Below, piece after piece: positions 19,053-27,279 of a stretch of DNA of 64,000 nucleotides. Below the pieces are notes generated by a model. The model did no database searches. It was not told the DNA's origin and saw nothing but the letters and a program-made list of their open reading frames with translations. A program made the translations under genes and the position numbers. Position 1 is the stretch's first letter, and every line of letters starts with the position of its first letter. Origin of the DNA: Elusimicrobiota bacterium (GTDB lineage: Bacteria; Elusimicrobiota; Elusimicrobia; UBA1565; UBA9628); contig JACRDQ010000029.1 of the NCBI GenBank assembly GCA_016218545.1, forward strand, positions 1 through 64,000, given 5' to 3'.

Positions 19053-20261
19053 TCATGGCATCCCCTTGGCTTTTTCGGACTTCCGCAGCATGGCTTTGAG
19101 GCGGCCGGCGCCTCCGGCCGCCAGGACCAGGACAAGAGGCATGACCGGCACCCGGTAGCGGATGGGAGCGTGGCTGATGGAGTAGGTCGCGGTCACGATG
19201 AGGATGAAGCCCGCCATCCAACGGACCCAGAGAATGGAGCGGCCCCGCCACAGGCCGAGCAGAGCCAGGGGGATGAGCCAGCCGTCGCTCAGGAGCGCCG
19301 TCAAGCGCACCAGTGAGGCCTTGTGGGTGTAGGCGCGGTCGCGCGGCACGATCCTCCACACGCCGAAGAACCTGCCTGCGCAGTCCCTCACGAAAGCCCA
19401 GGGATGCTGCTTCAAGATCTTCATGGCCTCCGCCTGGAACGCCTTGTTGCTTTGGGCCTCGGGCAGGGCTTGCAGGCGCTGGAACTCGGTGTCTTCTCCC
19501 GGGTTTCCGAGGATGCGGTTCTGCTCTTCGGTGCCGAGCGCCTCATAGGGAACGGTCAGAGCCCAGTACATCTGGATGCCGACGAGGCTTGAGGCAGGGA
19601 TGAAAGCGCGCATGACCACGAGATTGCGCGTGACCCAGACCCCGACCAGGAACGCGACCGGCAGGCAGAAGACCCAGAAGCGTTTCCAGCGCCAGGGCTT
19701 GCCCCAACCCGCCGCGACGCCTGCGAGCGCCACGGCGGGACTCAGGGCTCCGTTGGTCAGGCACATCCAGCCTGCCAGGCCTCCGGCTCCTGCCAAGGAC
19801 GAGAGCCGGCCGTCGCGCACCAGGAGCAGGAAGACCGCGGCCACGAGGAAGGCGAGCAGGGTCTCCCTGAAGAAGTAGGCGCTGTAGTAGATGAAGTACG
19901 GATAGAAGACGCAGGCCCAGAACGCGAACCTGCCTGCCCAAGCGTCGAAGACCGCGGCGGCCAGGAGATAGACCAGCCAGACCGTGGCAGCGGAGAGCAG
20001 GCTCTGGCCCAGGATCACGGACCAGGGGCTCCGGCCCGCGGCTCCGTAGAGGCCCGCGATGAGCACGGGATAGCCCGGCTCGCGCACCGCAGTGGGCAGG
20101 GGAGGCTTCTCGGAATAGACCCCGGAGTCGAGGAGGTTGGCGGCCAGGATCTCGAAGTCGAGGCTCCCGAAGAGCTTGCCGCCCTCGACCTGCCTGGCCC
20201 CGAAGCCCACACGCAGGGCCAGGGCCACCAGGAGCCCGAGGATGAGCTCTTTGCGGCTCAA
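19053..20261 (-). CDS. Membrane glycosyltransferase, GT39/ArnT-like
   Basis: A 402-residue multi-pass protein (about 9-10 helices) resembling the lipid-phosphate-sugar-dependent GT-C transferases. The first periplasmic loop has REPGYPVLIAGLYG, and the next helices include FYPYFIYYSAYFFRETLLAF, typical of this superfamily. It would use an undecaprenyl-phosphate sugar at the outer face of the inner membrane. I choose the TTG at 20261, which overlaps the preceding stop (TTGA) and has GGAGG about 10 bases upstream; no ATG or GTG fits. The upstream GT2 gene probably makes its lipid-linked donor. Confidence 0.78.
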   Translation of the reverse strand: MSRKELILGLLVALALRVGFGARQVEGGKLFGSLDFEILAANLLDSGVYSEKPPLPTAVREPGYPVLIAGLYGAAGRSPWSVILGQSLLSAATVWLVYLLAAAVFDAWAGRFAFWACVFYPYFIYYSAYFFRETLLAFLVAAVFLLLVRDGRLSSLAGAGGLAGWMCLTNGALSPAVALAGVAAGWGKPWRWKRFWVFCLPVAFLVGVWVTRNLVVMRAFIPASSLVGIQMYWALTVPYEALGTEEQNRILGNPGEDTEFQRLQALPEAQSNKAFQAEAMKILKQHPWAFVRDCAGRFFGVWRIVPRDRAYTHKASLVRLTALLSDGWLIPLALLGLWRGRSILWVRWMAGFILIVTATYSISHAPIRYRVPVMPLVLVLAAGGAGRLKAMLRKSEKAKGMP

Positions 20262-21436
20262 CGCTCTCCTCCCTCCGCGCGCGGGGTCGGAAGGTGGCGG
20301 ACGAGGTCCAGGGTCACGCCGAAGGCGCCGAGCACGGTGCCTGAGATCACGGCCAAGCTCCCGGTAAGGACGTAGATCCAGTGCTGGTGGATCTGGCGGC
20401 TCGTGACGTACTCGATGATGGTGCGCGTGTTGAGGAGCACCCCGGCCAGCACGAGCGCGACCCCAAGAACGATGGAGTAGTCGCGGACCCTGGGCCGGTC
20501 CCAGAACCCGGACTTCCGGCCCACGGCCAGGTCCGAAAGCTTCTGTGCGAGCCCCCCGAAAGTCAGGCAGATGAGGGAGCACACGGCCAGGGTCACGATG
20601 GTGAGCAGCCGGTAGATCATGTCGTCGGGTTCGGAGAGCCTGCGCAGGGAGAGGTACTCGGCCGCCGGGCCCACGCCGTAGGCGATGGCCACGCCGGCGA
20701 AGGCGAGGCCCGCGGGGCCGAAGATGCGCAGGGGATAGTAGGCGAAGATGATGCCCAGGATGACGCGCAAGAAGCGCAGCCCGTCGGCCAGGACGTTGAG
20801 CTTGGACTGGCCCACCCGCTCGGCGTAGGGGATGGGGGTCTCCACGATCCTGGCTCCCATGCACGCGGCGCGCGCGGTCATGGCGGGCGTGAAATGCAGG
20901 CCGTCCGGCAAGGGGATGAGCCTGGGCAGAAGGCGGCGCGAAAAGAGCCGGACTCCGCTCGCCGTGTCGGTCACGGGCACGCCGGTCAGCCGCGAGATCA
21001 CGGCGGCATAGAAGCGGTTGCCCAGCACGCGCACCGCGGGCATCTGCGAGCCCGCGTGCAAGCGGCCTCCGATGGCAAGCTCCGCGTTCTCGCGGACCAG
21101 GGCCCGGTGGAGGGTGATCATGCAGAGGGGGTCGATGGTGGCGTCCGCGTCCATGAAGGCCAGGAGCTCGCCGCGCGAGGCCGAAAACCCCGTCATGAGG
21201 GCAGCTCCGTAACCGCGGTTGACCGGATGGCTGATCACGCGGACGCGCTCGAAGCCCCCGGCGATCTCGCGGGTCCGGTCGCGGGACCCGTCGTCGACCA
21301 CCACGAGCTCGACCGCGGACAAGCCGGTCTCACGCAGGATGGCGGGCTCGGCGGCCAGGCACTGCTTGAGCGTGTCGGCGATGGCCTCTTCCTCGTTGTA
21401 GGCGGGAAGGACGATGCTGAGCGTCTTGTCGGTCAT
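20258..21436 (-). CDS. Family 2 glycosyltransferase with C-terminal membrane domain (DPM1/GtrB-like)
   Basis: A 392-residue protein. Residues 1-230 form the GT2 domain with LSIVLPAYNEEEAIADTL, VVVDDGSRDRT and metal-binding DADATIDP. About four transmembrane helices occupy the rest. This is the architecture of polyprenyl-phosphate mannose/glucose synthases, which load a sugar from a nucleotide donor onto undecaprenyl phosphate. Its start overlaps the upstream GT2 stop by 4 bases, and its stop overlaps the TTG of the GT39 gene, giving a tight donor-to-transferase pair. Confidence 0.87.
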   Translation of the reverse strand: MTDKTLSIVLPAYNEEEAIADTLKQCLAAEPAILRETGLSAVELVVVDDGSRDRTREIAGGFERVRVISHPVNRGYGAALMTGFSASRGELLAFMDADATIDPLCMITLHRALVRENAELAIGGRLHAGSQMPAVRVLGNRFYAAVISRLTGVPVTDTASGVRLFSRRLLPRLIPLPDGLHFTPAMTARAACMGARIVETPIPYAERVGQSKLNVLADGLRFLRVILGIIFAYYPLRIFGPAGLAFAGVAIAYGVGPAAEYLSLRRLSEPDDMIYRLLTIVTLAVCSLICLTFGGLAQKLSDLAVGRKSGFWDRPRVRDYSIVLGVALVLAGVLLNTRTIIEYVTSRQIHQHWIYVLTGSLAVISGTVLGAFGVTLDLVRHLPTPRAEGGER

Positions 21437-22449
21437 GCGTTGGTCTCCGGGAAGAGCCTCAAGCGCAGGCCCTTGAGGCCCGCGGTGTCGGAATAGAAGG
21501 CATAGGCTGAAAGGTAGAGAGTAGGCGAGAGCACGGCCAGGAGCAGGCTGCCCAGCCTGAACCGGCCGAACGAGGACCTCCTGGCCGCTGCAAAGCCCTC
21601 CAGCCAGAGCCTCCAGGCCTCGACCGGCCTAGCGCGCAGACCGGCGTGGAGCACCCGGCGCCGCAGGAGCTCGAGCTCCTCGCGGGCCTTGTAGCCGGGG
21701 CTCAGGGAGCGGCCCGCTCCAGCGAGCCAACCCTTGAGGCTGGCGCCGAAGAGCTCCCTCATCCGGAAGTCGAGCTCGATCTTGGCCGGGTCCGTGAGCC
21801 CGCTGGCGCACCAGTTGCCCCCGTGCACGCGGTGCAGCCCCAGGACCTCGGGGATGTTGGCCGCCTTCCACTTGAAAAGGGTCTTCACCGTGAGGAAATC
21901 GTCGAGGTAGTAGAAGAGCTCCTTGGGGATGGGCAGGGCCTCAAGGAGGGCTTTGCGCCGGAACGAGAGCCCGCTCGTAGCCGTGAAATGCGCGCGCGCC
22001 TCCAGGAAATCGTCGAGGGAGTAGCTGCGCGGCCAAGCCGGGTGGAAGGCGCCCAGGGACTTCAGGTCCCCGGAGACGTCGTCGAGCCAGTGCTGGACCA
22101 CGCCCACGACCGGGTCGTCGAAGAGAGCGACGACCTTGGCGAGCTTGCCGTGGAGCCAGACGTCGTCGGAGTCGAGCAGGCAGACGATCTCCCCGCGGGC
22201 CGCGGCGATGCCGGCGTTGAAGGCCTCGGCCTGGCCCCTGCGCGGGTCGAGCAGCACCGGCCGCACCCGGTCTCCGTAGCTCCGGATGACGTCCCGTGAG
22301 CCGTCGGTCGAGCCGTCGTCGACCACGACGACCTCGGCCTCGCCGTGGGGGACGTCCTGGCTGAGCGCGCTGTCGATGGCCGCGGCCAGGAAGCGGCCGT
22401 AGTTGTGGTTGTCGATGACGACCGAGACCCGCGGAGAGGCGTCAGCCAT
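21433..22449 (-). CDS. Family 2 glycosyltransferase
   Basis: A 338-residue inverting GT-A enzyme. The N-terminus VSVVIDNHNYGRFLAAAIDS is the usual nucleotide-binding start. VVVVDDGSTDGS and CLLDSDDVWLHGKL carry the acidic metal site. Residues beyond about 230 form a helical tail specific to this subgroup. The substrate is unknown. It overlaps the asparagine synthase gene upstream by 8 bases and the next GT2 by 4 bases, so all four genes from 24.3 to 19.05 kb should be one transcript. Confidence 0.87.
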   Translation of the reverse strand: MADASPRVSVVIDNHNYGRFLAAAIDSALSQDVPHGEAEVVVVDDGSTDGSRDVIRSYGDRVRPVLLDPRRGQAEAFNAGIAAARGEIVCLLDSDDVWLHGKLAKVVALFDDPVVGVVQHWLDDVSGDLKSLGAFHPAWPRSYSLDDFLEARAHFTATSGLSFRRKALLEALPIPKELFYYLDDFLTVKTLFKWKAANIPEVLGLHRVHGGNWCASGLTDPAKIELDFRMRELFGASLKGWLAGAGRSLSPGYKAREELELLRRRVLHAGLRARPVEAWRLWLEGFAAARRSSFGRFRLGSLLLAVLSPTLYLSAYAFYSDTAGLKGLRLRLFPETNA

Positions 22450-24334
22450 CCAGGCAGGCCTCGTGCCAGAGCTCGAGCATCATGAGACCCCAGAGCCGGT
22501 AGCTGTGGTCCCGGCCTCCGGTCTGGTGCTCGGACCAGAGGCGGCGCAGGTACGCCTCCTGGAAATAGCCGCGCCCCAGGGCCTTGGGAGAGAGCACGCG
22601 GTCCTCCCAGAAGGACTTGAGCGGCCCCCGGAACCAGCGGTCCTGGGGGATGCCGAAGCCCATCTTGCCCCGGTTGAGGATCGAAGGCGGGAGCTCGTCC
22701 TTGAAGGCCTCCTTCAAGATCCATTTATGCCCCTTCAAGCCTTTGAGCTTCCAGTCCCCGGGCATGCGGTAGACCAGCTCCACGAGCTCGTGGTCCAAGA
22801 AGGGAGAGCGCCCCTCGAGGGAGTTGGCCATGGTGGCGATGTCCATCTTGACCATGAGGCACTCGGGCAGATAGGTCTTGAAGTCCACGGCGAGCATGCC
22901 GTTGACGAAGTCCTCGCCCGCGGTCGCGTCGAAGGCGTCTTGGATGTAGCGCACGGCGTGGTCCTGGCCGCCGAGGCGCGCCTTGAAGGCGTCGGAGTAG
23001 AGCTCGGCCTTCTGGTCCTCGGTGAAATAGCCGACCATGCGCAGGTAGCGCCGGGACATGTCCTCGAAGGCCACGGAGCGCAGGAACCTCTTGATCCTCC
23101 AGGTCAGGCCCAAAGGAGCGCTGCTCTCGGGCAGGTGTTCCCGGCCGGCCTGCAGGAGGGCCTTGAGCGGCCCCGGAGCGGAGTCGTACATCCTCGCGGC
23201 CTTCATGGCGAAATAGCGGATGTAGCCCGCGAAGTTCTCGTCCCCCCCGTCGCCGTTCAGGGCCACGGTCACGGACTTGCGGGTCTCGCGCGCCACGTAG
23301 TAGGAGGGCAGGGCGGAGGAGTCCGCGTAGGGCTCGCCGTAGTGCCACGCGAGCTTGGGCAGGACCTCGGCCATCTGGGGCTTGACGATGAACTCCGTGT
23401 GGTCGCAGCCCCAGCGCCGGGCGACTTCGCCCGCGTACGGGAGCTCCGAGAACTCCGCCTCCTCGAAGCCGATGGAGAAGGTGCGCACCGGCTTGTCCGA
23501 GAGCTGGCTCATCACCGCGACCACGATGGAGGAGTCGATGCCCCCGGAGAGGAACGCGCCCAGGGGCACGTCGGAGATCATGCGCAGCCTCACCGCCTCG
23601 CGGAACTTCTCGCGGATGAGGTCCTTGGCCTCCTCCACGTCCCCGGTCACGGCCGGAGCGCCGAGGGGAAGGTCCCAGTACCGGCGCACCGTGGTCTTTC
23701 CTGCCTCGCGCACCAGCAGGTGCCCCGGAGGGAGCTTGGCTACGCTCCGGTAGACCGTCCGAGGCGCCGGGATGTACTGGAGGCTCAGGAACTCGTCGAC
23801 CGCCGCGGGGTCGAGCTCCTTCGAGAGCCCGGGCCAGACGAAAAGCGAGCGGAGCTCCGAGGCGAAGGCGAGGTAGTCCGGCTCGTCGGCGTAGACGAGC
23901 GGCTTCTTGCCGATGCGGTCGCGCGCGAGCACGAGCCGCTCGCGGCGCCGATCCCAGATCGCGATGGCGAACATCCCCCGCAGGCGCTTGACGAAGTCGT
24001 CCCCGGTCTCCTTGTAGAGGGCGAGGACGACCTCGGTGTCGCTCCTGGTCTTGAAGCGGTGGCCGCGCTTCTCGAGCTCGACCCGGAGCTCGAGGAAGTT
24101 GTAGATCTCGCCGTTGAAAACGATCCAGAGGTTCCCGTCGTCGTAGGAGATGGGCTGGTGCCCGGTGGAGAGGTCGATGATGGACAGCCGCCTCATGGCC
24201 AGGCCCACGGGACCTTCCACGAAGTAGCCCTCGTCGTCCGGGCCCCGGTGGGTGAGGAGCCTGTTGGCCTCCTCGAGCCTGCCCCGGTCGGGAGAGGCCC
24301 CGTCCTTACGGATGATGCCGCAGATACCGCACAT
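22442..24334 (-). CDS. asnB: Asparagine synthetase, glutamine-hydrolysing
   Basis: A 630-residue class-II amidotransferase. Cys2 after the initiator (MCGICGI) is the glutaminase nucleophile; HRGPDDEGY and FNGEIYNF complete that domain. The synthetase half carries the ATP pyrophosphatase loop AFLSGGIDSSIVVAV, then EPYADSSALP and NGDGGDENFAGY. Members in polysaccharide clusters often amidate sugar carboxyls instead of making free asparagine. Its position at the head of a glycosyltransferase operon makes that plausible here. The promoter at 24358-24363 lies inside a palindromic element. Confidence 0.92.
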   Translation of the reverse strand: MCGICGIIRKDGASPDRGRLEEANRLLTHRGPDDEGYFVEGPVGLAMRRLSIIDLSTGHQPISYDDGNLWIVFNGEIYNFLELRVELEKRGHRFKTRSDTEVVLALYKETGDDFVKRLRGMFAIAIWDRRRERLVLARDRIGKKPLVYADEPDYLAFASELRSLFVWPGLSKELDPAAVDEFLSLQYIPAPRTVYRSVAKLPPGHLLVREAGKTTVRRYWDLPLGAPAVTGDVEEAKDLIREKFREAVRLRMISDVPLGAFLSGGIDSSIVVAVMSQLSDKPVRTFSIGFEEAEFSELPYAGEVARRWGCDHTEFIVKPQMAEVLPKLAWHYGEPYADSSALPSYYVARETRKSVTVALNGDGGDENFAGYIRYFAMKAARMYDSAPGPLKALLQAGREHLPESSAPLGLTWRIKRFLRSVAFEDMSRRYLRMVGYFTEDQKAELYSDAFKARLGGQDHAVRYIQDAFDATAGEDFVNGMLAVDFKTYLPECLMVKMDIATMANSLEGRSPFLDHELVELVYRMPGDWKLKGLKGHKWILKEAFKDELPPSILNRGKMGFGIPQDRWFRGPLKSFWEDRVLSPKALGRGYFQEAYLRRLWSEHQTGGRDHSYRLWGLMMLELWHEACLDG

Positions 24335-24339
24335 AGTCA

Positions 24340-24396
24340 GATGGGGGTCAGGTGTGGATTATAGCGAATGTCTCGATGTCCAGACCTGACCCCATC
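24340..24396. repeat. REP-like palindrome between asnB and the GT9 gene
   Basis: GATGGGGGTCAGGT (24340-24353) faces ACCTGACCCCATC (24384-24396), a 13-bp inverted repeat with one bulged G and a 30-base spacer. The GGGGTCAGGT core followed by a CTGGACAT-type tail resembles, from memory, dispersed palindromes linked to REP-associated (Y1/IS200-like) transposases in many genomes. No such transposase is in the window and no second copy was noticed. Confidence 0.55.
24358..24363 (-). promoter_or_regulatory. -10 box for asnB inside the palindrome
   Basis: A consensus TATAAT on the minus strand within the palindrome spacer, 23 bases before the asnB ATG. No matching -35 at normal spacing was seen. 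If used, the downstream palindrome arm becomes part of the mRNA leader. Confidence 0.5.
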
Positions 24397-24407
24397 GGTT
24401 CCATCGC

Positions 24408-25574
24408 TCATCGGCCCCGGTACGCGTTGGCCGCGGCCCGGAAGACCTCGTCCTCGGTGAGGGAGGCGAGGCACCGGTGATGCCCGCAGTCCGTGAAGTC
24501 GATGCCGTCTATCGCCCTCGGCATGCCGAGGCGCACGCACGGGCTGCACGCGATGCCCAGCCGCACGTCCCGATGCCCGACGGGCTCCCAGGCCCCGAGC
24601 TCGACAGGGTCCGTCGGCCCCCACACCGTCAGGGTCCTGACCCGCATGGCCATGGCGGCCTTGGCCAAGCCCGTGTCGTTGGACAGGAAGAGCCCGCAGC
24701 GCTCGATGAGCGCGAAGGTCTCGACCAGCCTGGTCCGCCCCGCCCAGGAGGGGATGGCGTAACCGGCGGCGGCTCGGGCGGCCTCCACGGCGCGGGCCTC
24801 CTCGGGCCCGCCCACGAGGAAGGGCTCGGCGCCGAGCTCGTCGCGCAGGCGGCGGCAGACCCGGCCCCAGCGCTCCGCGGGCCAGATCTTCCAGTAGGGG
24901 TTCTCGGGCGAGCCGAGGTGCACCCCGACCAGGACATGGCGCGGACGCTCGCCCAACGCCTTGGCCGCGAACGCGCGCGCTCCCTCCGGTACCGGCAGGA
25001 GGGGGCCGTCCAAGCCCGCCGCCGGCCCGGCGCCCAAAGCCGAGAGGAGCCTGAGGTTCCTGTTGACCGCGTTCTCCGGGCCGGGTCCGACACGGACCTT
25101 CCTGTTGAGGAGGAGCCTTCGGCTGAGCTCGCCCGTCACCAGAGCCCTCTTGGCGAGCCAAGCGGCCCCGGCGGCAGGCCCGAGGTGCTCCGGCGCGGAG
25201 AGTCTCACGCAATGCCCGACCCTGAGCCTGGCCGCGGCAAGGGTCTCGCGGAAGAAATGGGCCGGCGACGAGAGGCTCAGGAGGACCCCGTCGAAGCCGC
25301 CCTCGAGCAGCCTGGCGTTGACGCGCCGCCGGTCGGCCTCGCCCGCCCCTTCCCACTCGGCGAGCTCGACCTCATCGGCCAGGCCGGAGGCGGGAACGAG
25401 CTCCCGCGAGACCGGGCTTGGGTTGGCGAGGAACGTGACGCGGCTCTCCGGGTAGAGCCTCCGCAGGCCGGCCAGGACCGGGAGGAAGAAGACGGCGTCG
25501 CCGACCGCGGCGTAGCCGAGCACCAGCCACCGCTTGGGAGGCCCGCCGGCCGACGCGGGCGCGCGGAGGGCCAA
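24408..25574 (-). CDS. Heptosyltransferase-like glycosyltransferase, family GT9
   Basis: A 388-residue GT-B enzyme of the ADP-heptose:LPS heptosyltransferase family. Visible landmarks are VLGYAAVGDAVFFLPVLAGL at the N-terminus (the GxxGD-type acceptor loop), GVHLGSPENPYWKIWPAERW at the start of the donor domain, and the late GT9 motif SNDTGLAKAAMAM followed by VWGPTDP. The cysteine-bearing tail (IACSPCVRLG...CGHHRC) is common in GT9. It would extend the LPS core. The start is uncertain: the frame has no ATG or GTG near the N-terminus, and I use the TTG at 25574 without a clear ribosome site. Confidence 0.82.
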   Translation of the reverse strand: MALRAPASAGGPPKRWLVLGYAAVGDAVFFLPVLAGLRRLYPESRVTFLANPSPVSRELVPASGLADEVELAEWEGAGEADRRRVNARLLEGGFDGVLLSLSSPAHFFRETLAAARLRVGHCVRLSAPEHLGPAAGAAWLAKRALVTGELSRRLLLNRKVRVGPGPENAVNRNLRLLSALGAGPAAGLDGPLLPVPEGARAFAAKALGERPRHVLVGVHLGSPENPYWKIWPAERWGRVCRRLRDELGAEPFLVGGPEEARAVEAARAAAGYAIPSWAGRTRLVETFALIERCGLFLSNDTGLAKAAMAMRVRTLTVWGPTDPVELGAWEPVGHRDVRLGIACSPCVRLGMPRAIDGIDFTDCGHHRCLASLTEDEVFRAAANAYRGR

Positions 25575-25642
25575 GCCGGCCGAGCCCGCCAGCCAGCCCA
25601 GGTGCCTGAGGAGGAGCCTCGAGGATGGAATGCCGATGCATC

Positions 25643-25671
25643 ATCATAGCAAAGGCCCGTTCCGACGACAA
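25643..25671 (-). promoter_or_regulatory. Promoter of the GT9 gene
   Basis: A -35-like TTGTCG (25671 to 25666), exactly 17 bases of spacer and an extended -10 TGC-TATGAT (box 25648 to 25643), all on the minus strand. It is the best complete -35/-10 pair in the window. The leader to the chosen TTG would be about 60 bases. Confidence 0.6.
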
Positions 25672-25701
25672 AGCGGCCCGTTTCCTTGGCCGCCGCGGAT
25701 A

Positions 25702-25710
25702 TGGTACTTT
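25702..25710 (+). promoter_or_regulatory. Extended -10 promoter of the GAF histidine kinase, leaderless
   Basis: TGG followed by TACTTT, with only 6 bases between the box and the ATG at 25717. No Shine-Dalgarno sequence can fit, so a leaderless transcript is expected if the box is used. Confidence 0.5.
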
Positions 25711-25716
25711 TAGGCC

Positions 25717-27279
25717 ATGGCGGCCACGAACCCCGGCGGCGCGGACCTCCGCGCCCAGCTCCTGCTCGAGGCCTCGCGCGTCATCGCCTCCAAGCTCGAC
25801 CTGGGGGAGCTCCTCCGCACCGTCCTGGAGCTGGCGAGCAAGGTCGTGGGCTCGGAGCGCGTCTCCCTCTTCCTCCTCGACGAGAAGACGCAGTGCCTCT
25901 ACTTCGACGTGGCCCTGGGGCTGGGCCCCGAGGTCTCCAGCCTGCGCTTCCCGGTCGGGCAGGGCATCGCGGGCACCGTGGCCCGGGACCGCCAGGCCGC
26001 CATCATCAACGACGTGCGCTCCGACCCGAGGTGGTCCTCCAAGGCCGACGCCAAGACGGGCTTTGTGACCCGCTCCATCCTGGCGGTGCCCATGATCCAC
26101 CAGGACCGGCTGCTGGGCGTCATCGAGGCCATCAACAAGAAGGAAGGCTCCTTCGACGACGCCGACGTGGCCGGCCTCGCCTCGCTCTCCTCCCAGGCCG
26201 GCGTGGCCCTGGAGAACGCGCGCCTCTTCTCCGCGGTGCGGGAGGAGCGGGCCATGCTCGACGCCATGTTCTCCCGGATGACGGACGGCGCCATCCTCTC
26301 CGACGCCAAGGGCGCCATCATCATCGCCAACGACGCGGCGCGCAAGCTCCTCTCCATCGGATCGGAGCGCGACACCCTCGAAAAGGCGCTCTCCGGCATG
26401 ACGCTCAAACCCTCGCTCGACGGGCTCTTGTCCGGCGCATCAGGGGAGCTCGAGGCGGAGCGCGAGAAGCCCACGAAGCTCGTCCTCGCGGGGACCTCGA
26501 CCTCCATCGCCCTGAGCCGCCCCGGAGGGACCGGCGACGCCCGCGCCGGCCACTTTTGGGTCTTCCGCAACGTCACCGAGGACCGGCGCAAGGAGTCGCT
26601 CAAGCGCACCTTCCTCTCCCTCATGTCCCACAAGCTCAAGACCCCGCTGGCCTCCATCACGGGCTACGCGGAGATCCTGGCCTCGGACCCCCCGGAAGCC
26701 CTCTCCCCCACGGACCGCAAGGCGCTCGACGCCATCCTCAGGCAGGGGCGCAAGCTCTCCACCCTGGTGAGCAAACTCCTCAACTTCACGACGCTCGAGG
26801 ACGAGGCCTTCGCCTTCAAGGCGGGGCCCCTCAAGGTGGCCGACGCGGTGGGCGACGCCGTCAGCTCCCTGCACGAATGGCTGCAGGAGAACGGCGCCTC
26901 GGTCCGCGTCGAGGTCGGAGGCCATCAGGTGCTGGCGGACCGCTACCTCCTCACCGAGGTCTTCAAGAACCTCATCGAGAACGCGGCCAAGTTCGACGCC
27001 AAGCCGACCAAGGAGATCTCGGTCACCTCCCGGATCGAGGACGGCGTCGTCCACATCGCCGTCCGGGACCAGGGCCCCGGGATCCCTCCCGAGGACCAGG
27101 AGCAGGTCTTCAGCCAGTTCCACCAGATCGAGGAATCCTTCACCGGCCAGATGGAAGGGGCGGGCCTGGGCCTGGCCTACGTCAAGAAGGTCGTGGAACG
27201 CCTCTCCGGGAAGGTCCTCCTCGAGTCGGCCCTCGGCGAGGGGACGACCGTCACCGTCGCGCTGCCGATCCCCCCATGA
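25717..27279 (+). CDS. GAF-PAS sensor histidine kinase
   Basis: A 520-residue soluble kinase. A GAF domain spans about residues 20-170 and ends in the usual SQAGVALENARLFSAVREER helix. A PAS-like segment fills about 183-290. HisKA follows with phospho-acceptor His305 in SLMSHKLKTPLASITGYAE, then the ATPase with NLIENAAKF (N box), VRDQGPGIP (G1) and GAGLGLAYVKKV (G2). It has no membrane helix, so it senses a cytoplasmic signal. Oddly, the residue after the catalytic His is Lys, not the acidic residue normally used for catalysis. No response regulator is adjacent; instead tldD starts inside its stop (ATGA). Confidence 0.92.
   Translation: MAATNPGGADLRAQLLLEASRVIASKLDLGELLRTVLELASKVVGSERVSLFLLDEKTQCLYFDVALGLGPEVSSLRFPVGQGIAGTVARDRQAAIINDVRSDPRWSSKADAKTGFVTRSILAVPMIHQDRLLGVIEAINKKEGSFDDADVAGLASLSSQAGVALENARLFSAVREERAMLDAMFSRMTDGAILSDAKGAIIIANDAARKLLSIGSERDTLEKALSGMTLKPSLDGLLSGASGELEAEREKPTKLVLAGTSTSIALSRPGGTGDARAGHFWVFRNVTEDRRKESLKRTFLSLMSHKLKTPLASITGYAEILASDPPEALSPTDRKALDAILRQGRKLSTLVSKLLNFTTLEDEAFAFKAGPLKVADAVGDAVSSLHEWLQENGASVRVEVGGHQVLADRYLLTEVFKNLIENAAKFDAKPTKEISVTSRIEDGVVHIAVRDQGPGIPPEDQEQVFSQFHQIEESFTGQMEGAGLGLAYVKKVVERLSGKVLLESALGEGTTVTVALPIPP

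Noticed and set aside
20262..20864. Upstream extension of the GT39 gene
   Set aside because: It runs antiparallel in frame to the coding sense of the GT2 gene and gives an Arg/Pro-rich peptide; the TTG at 20261 with GGAGG upstream fits the family N-terminus.
25686..27275. A long N-terminal extension in frame with tldD
   Set aside because: It lies across the histidine kinase in another frame. The tldD family N-terminus and the 4-base overlap place the start at 27276.
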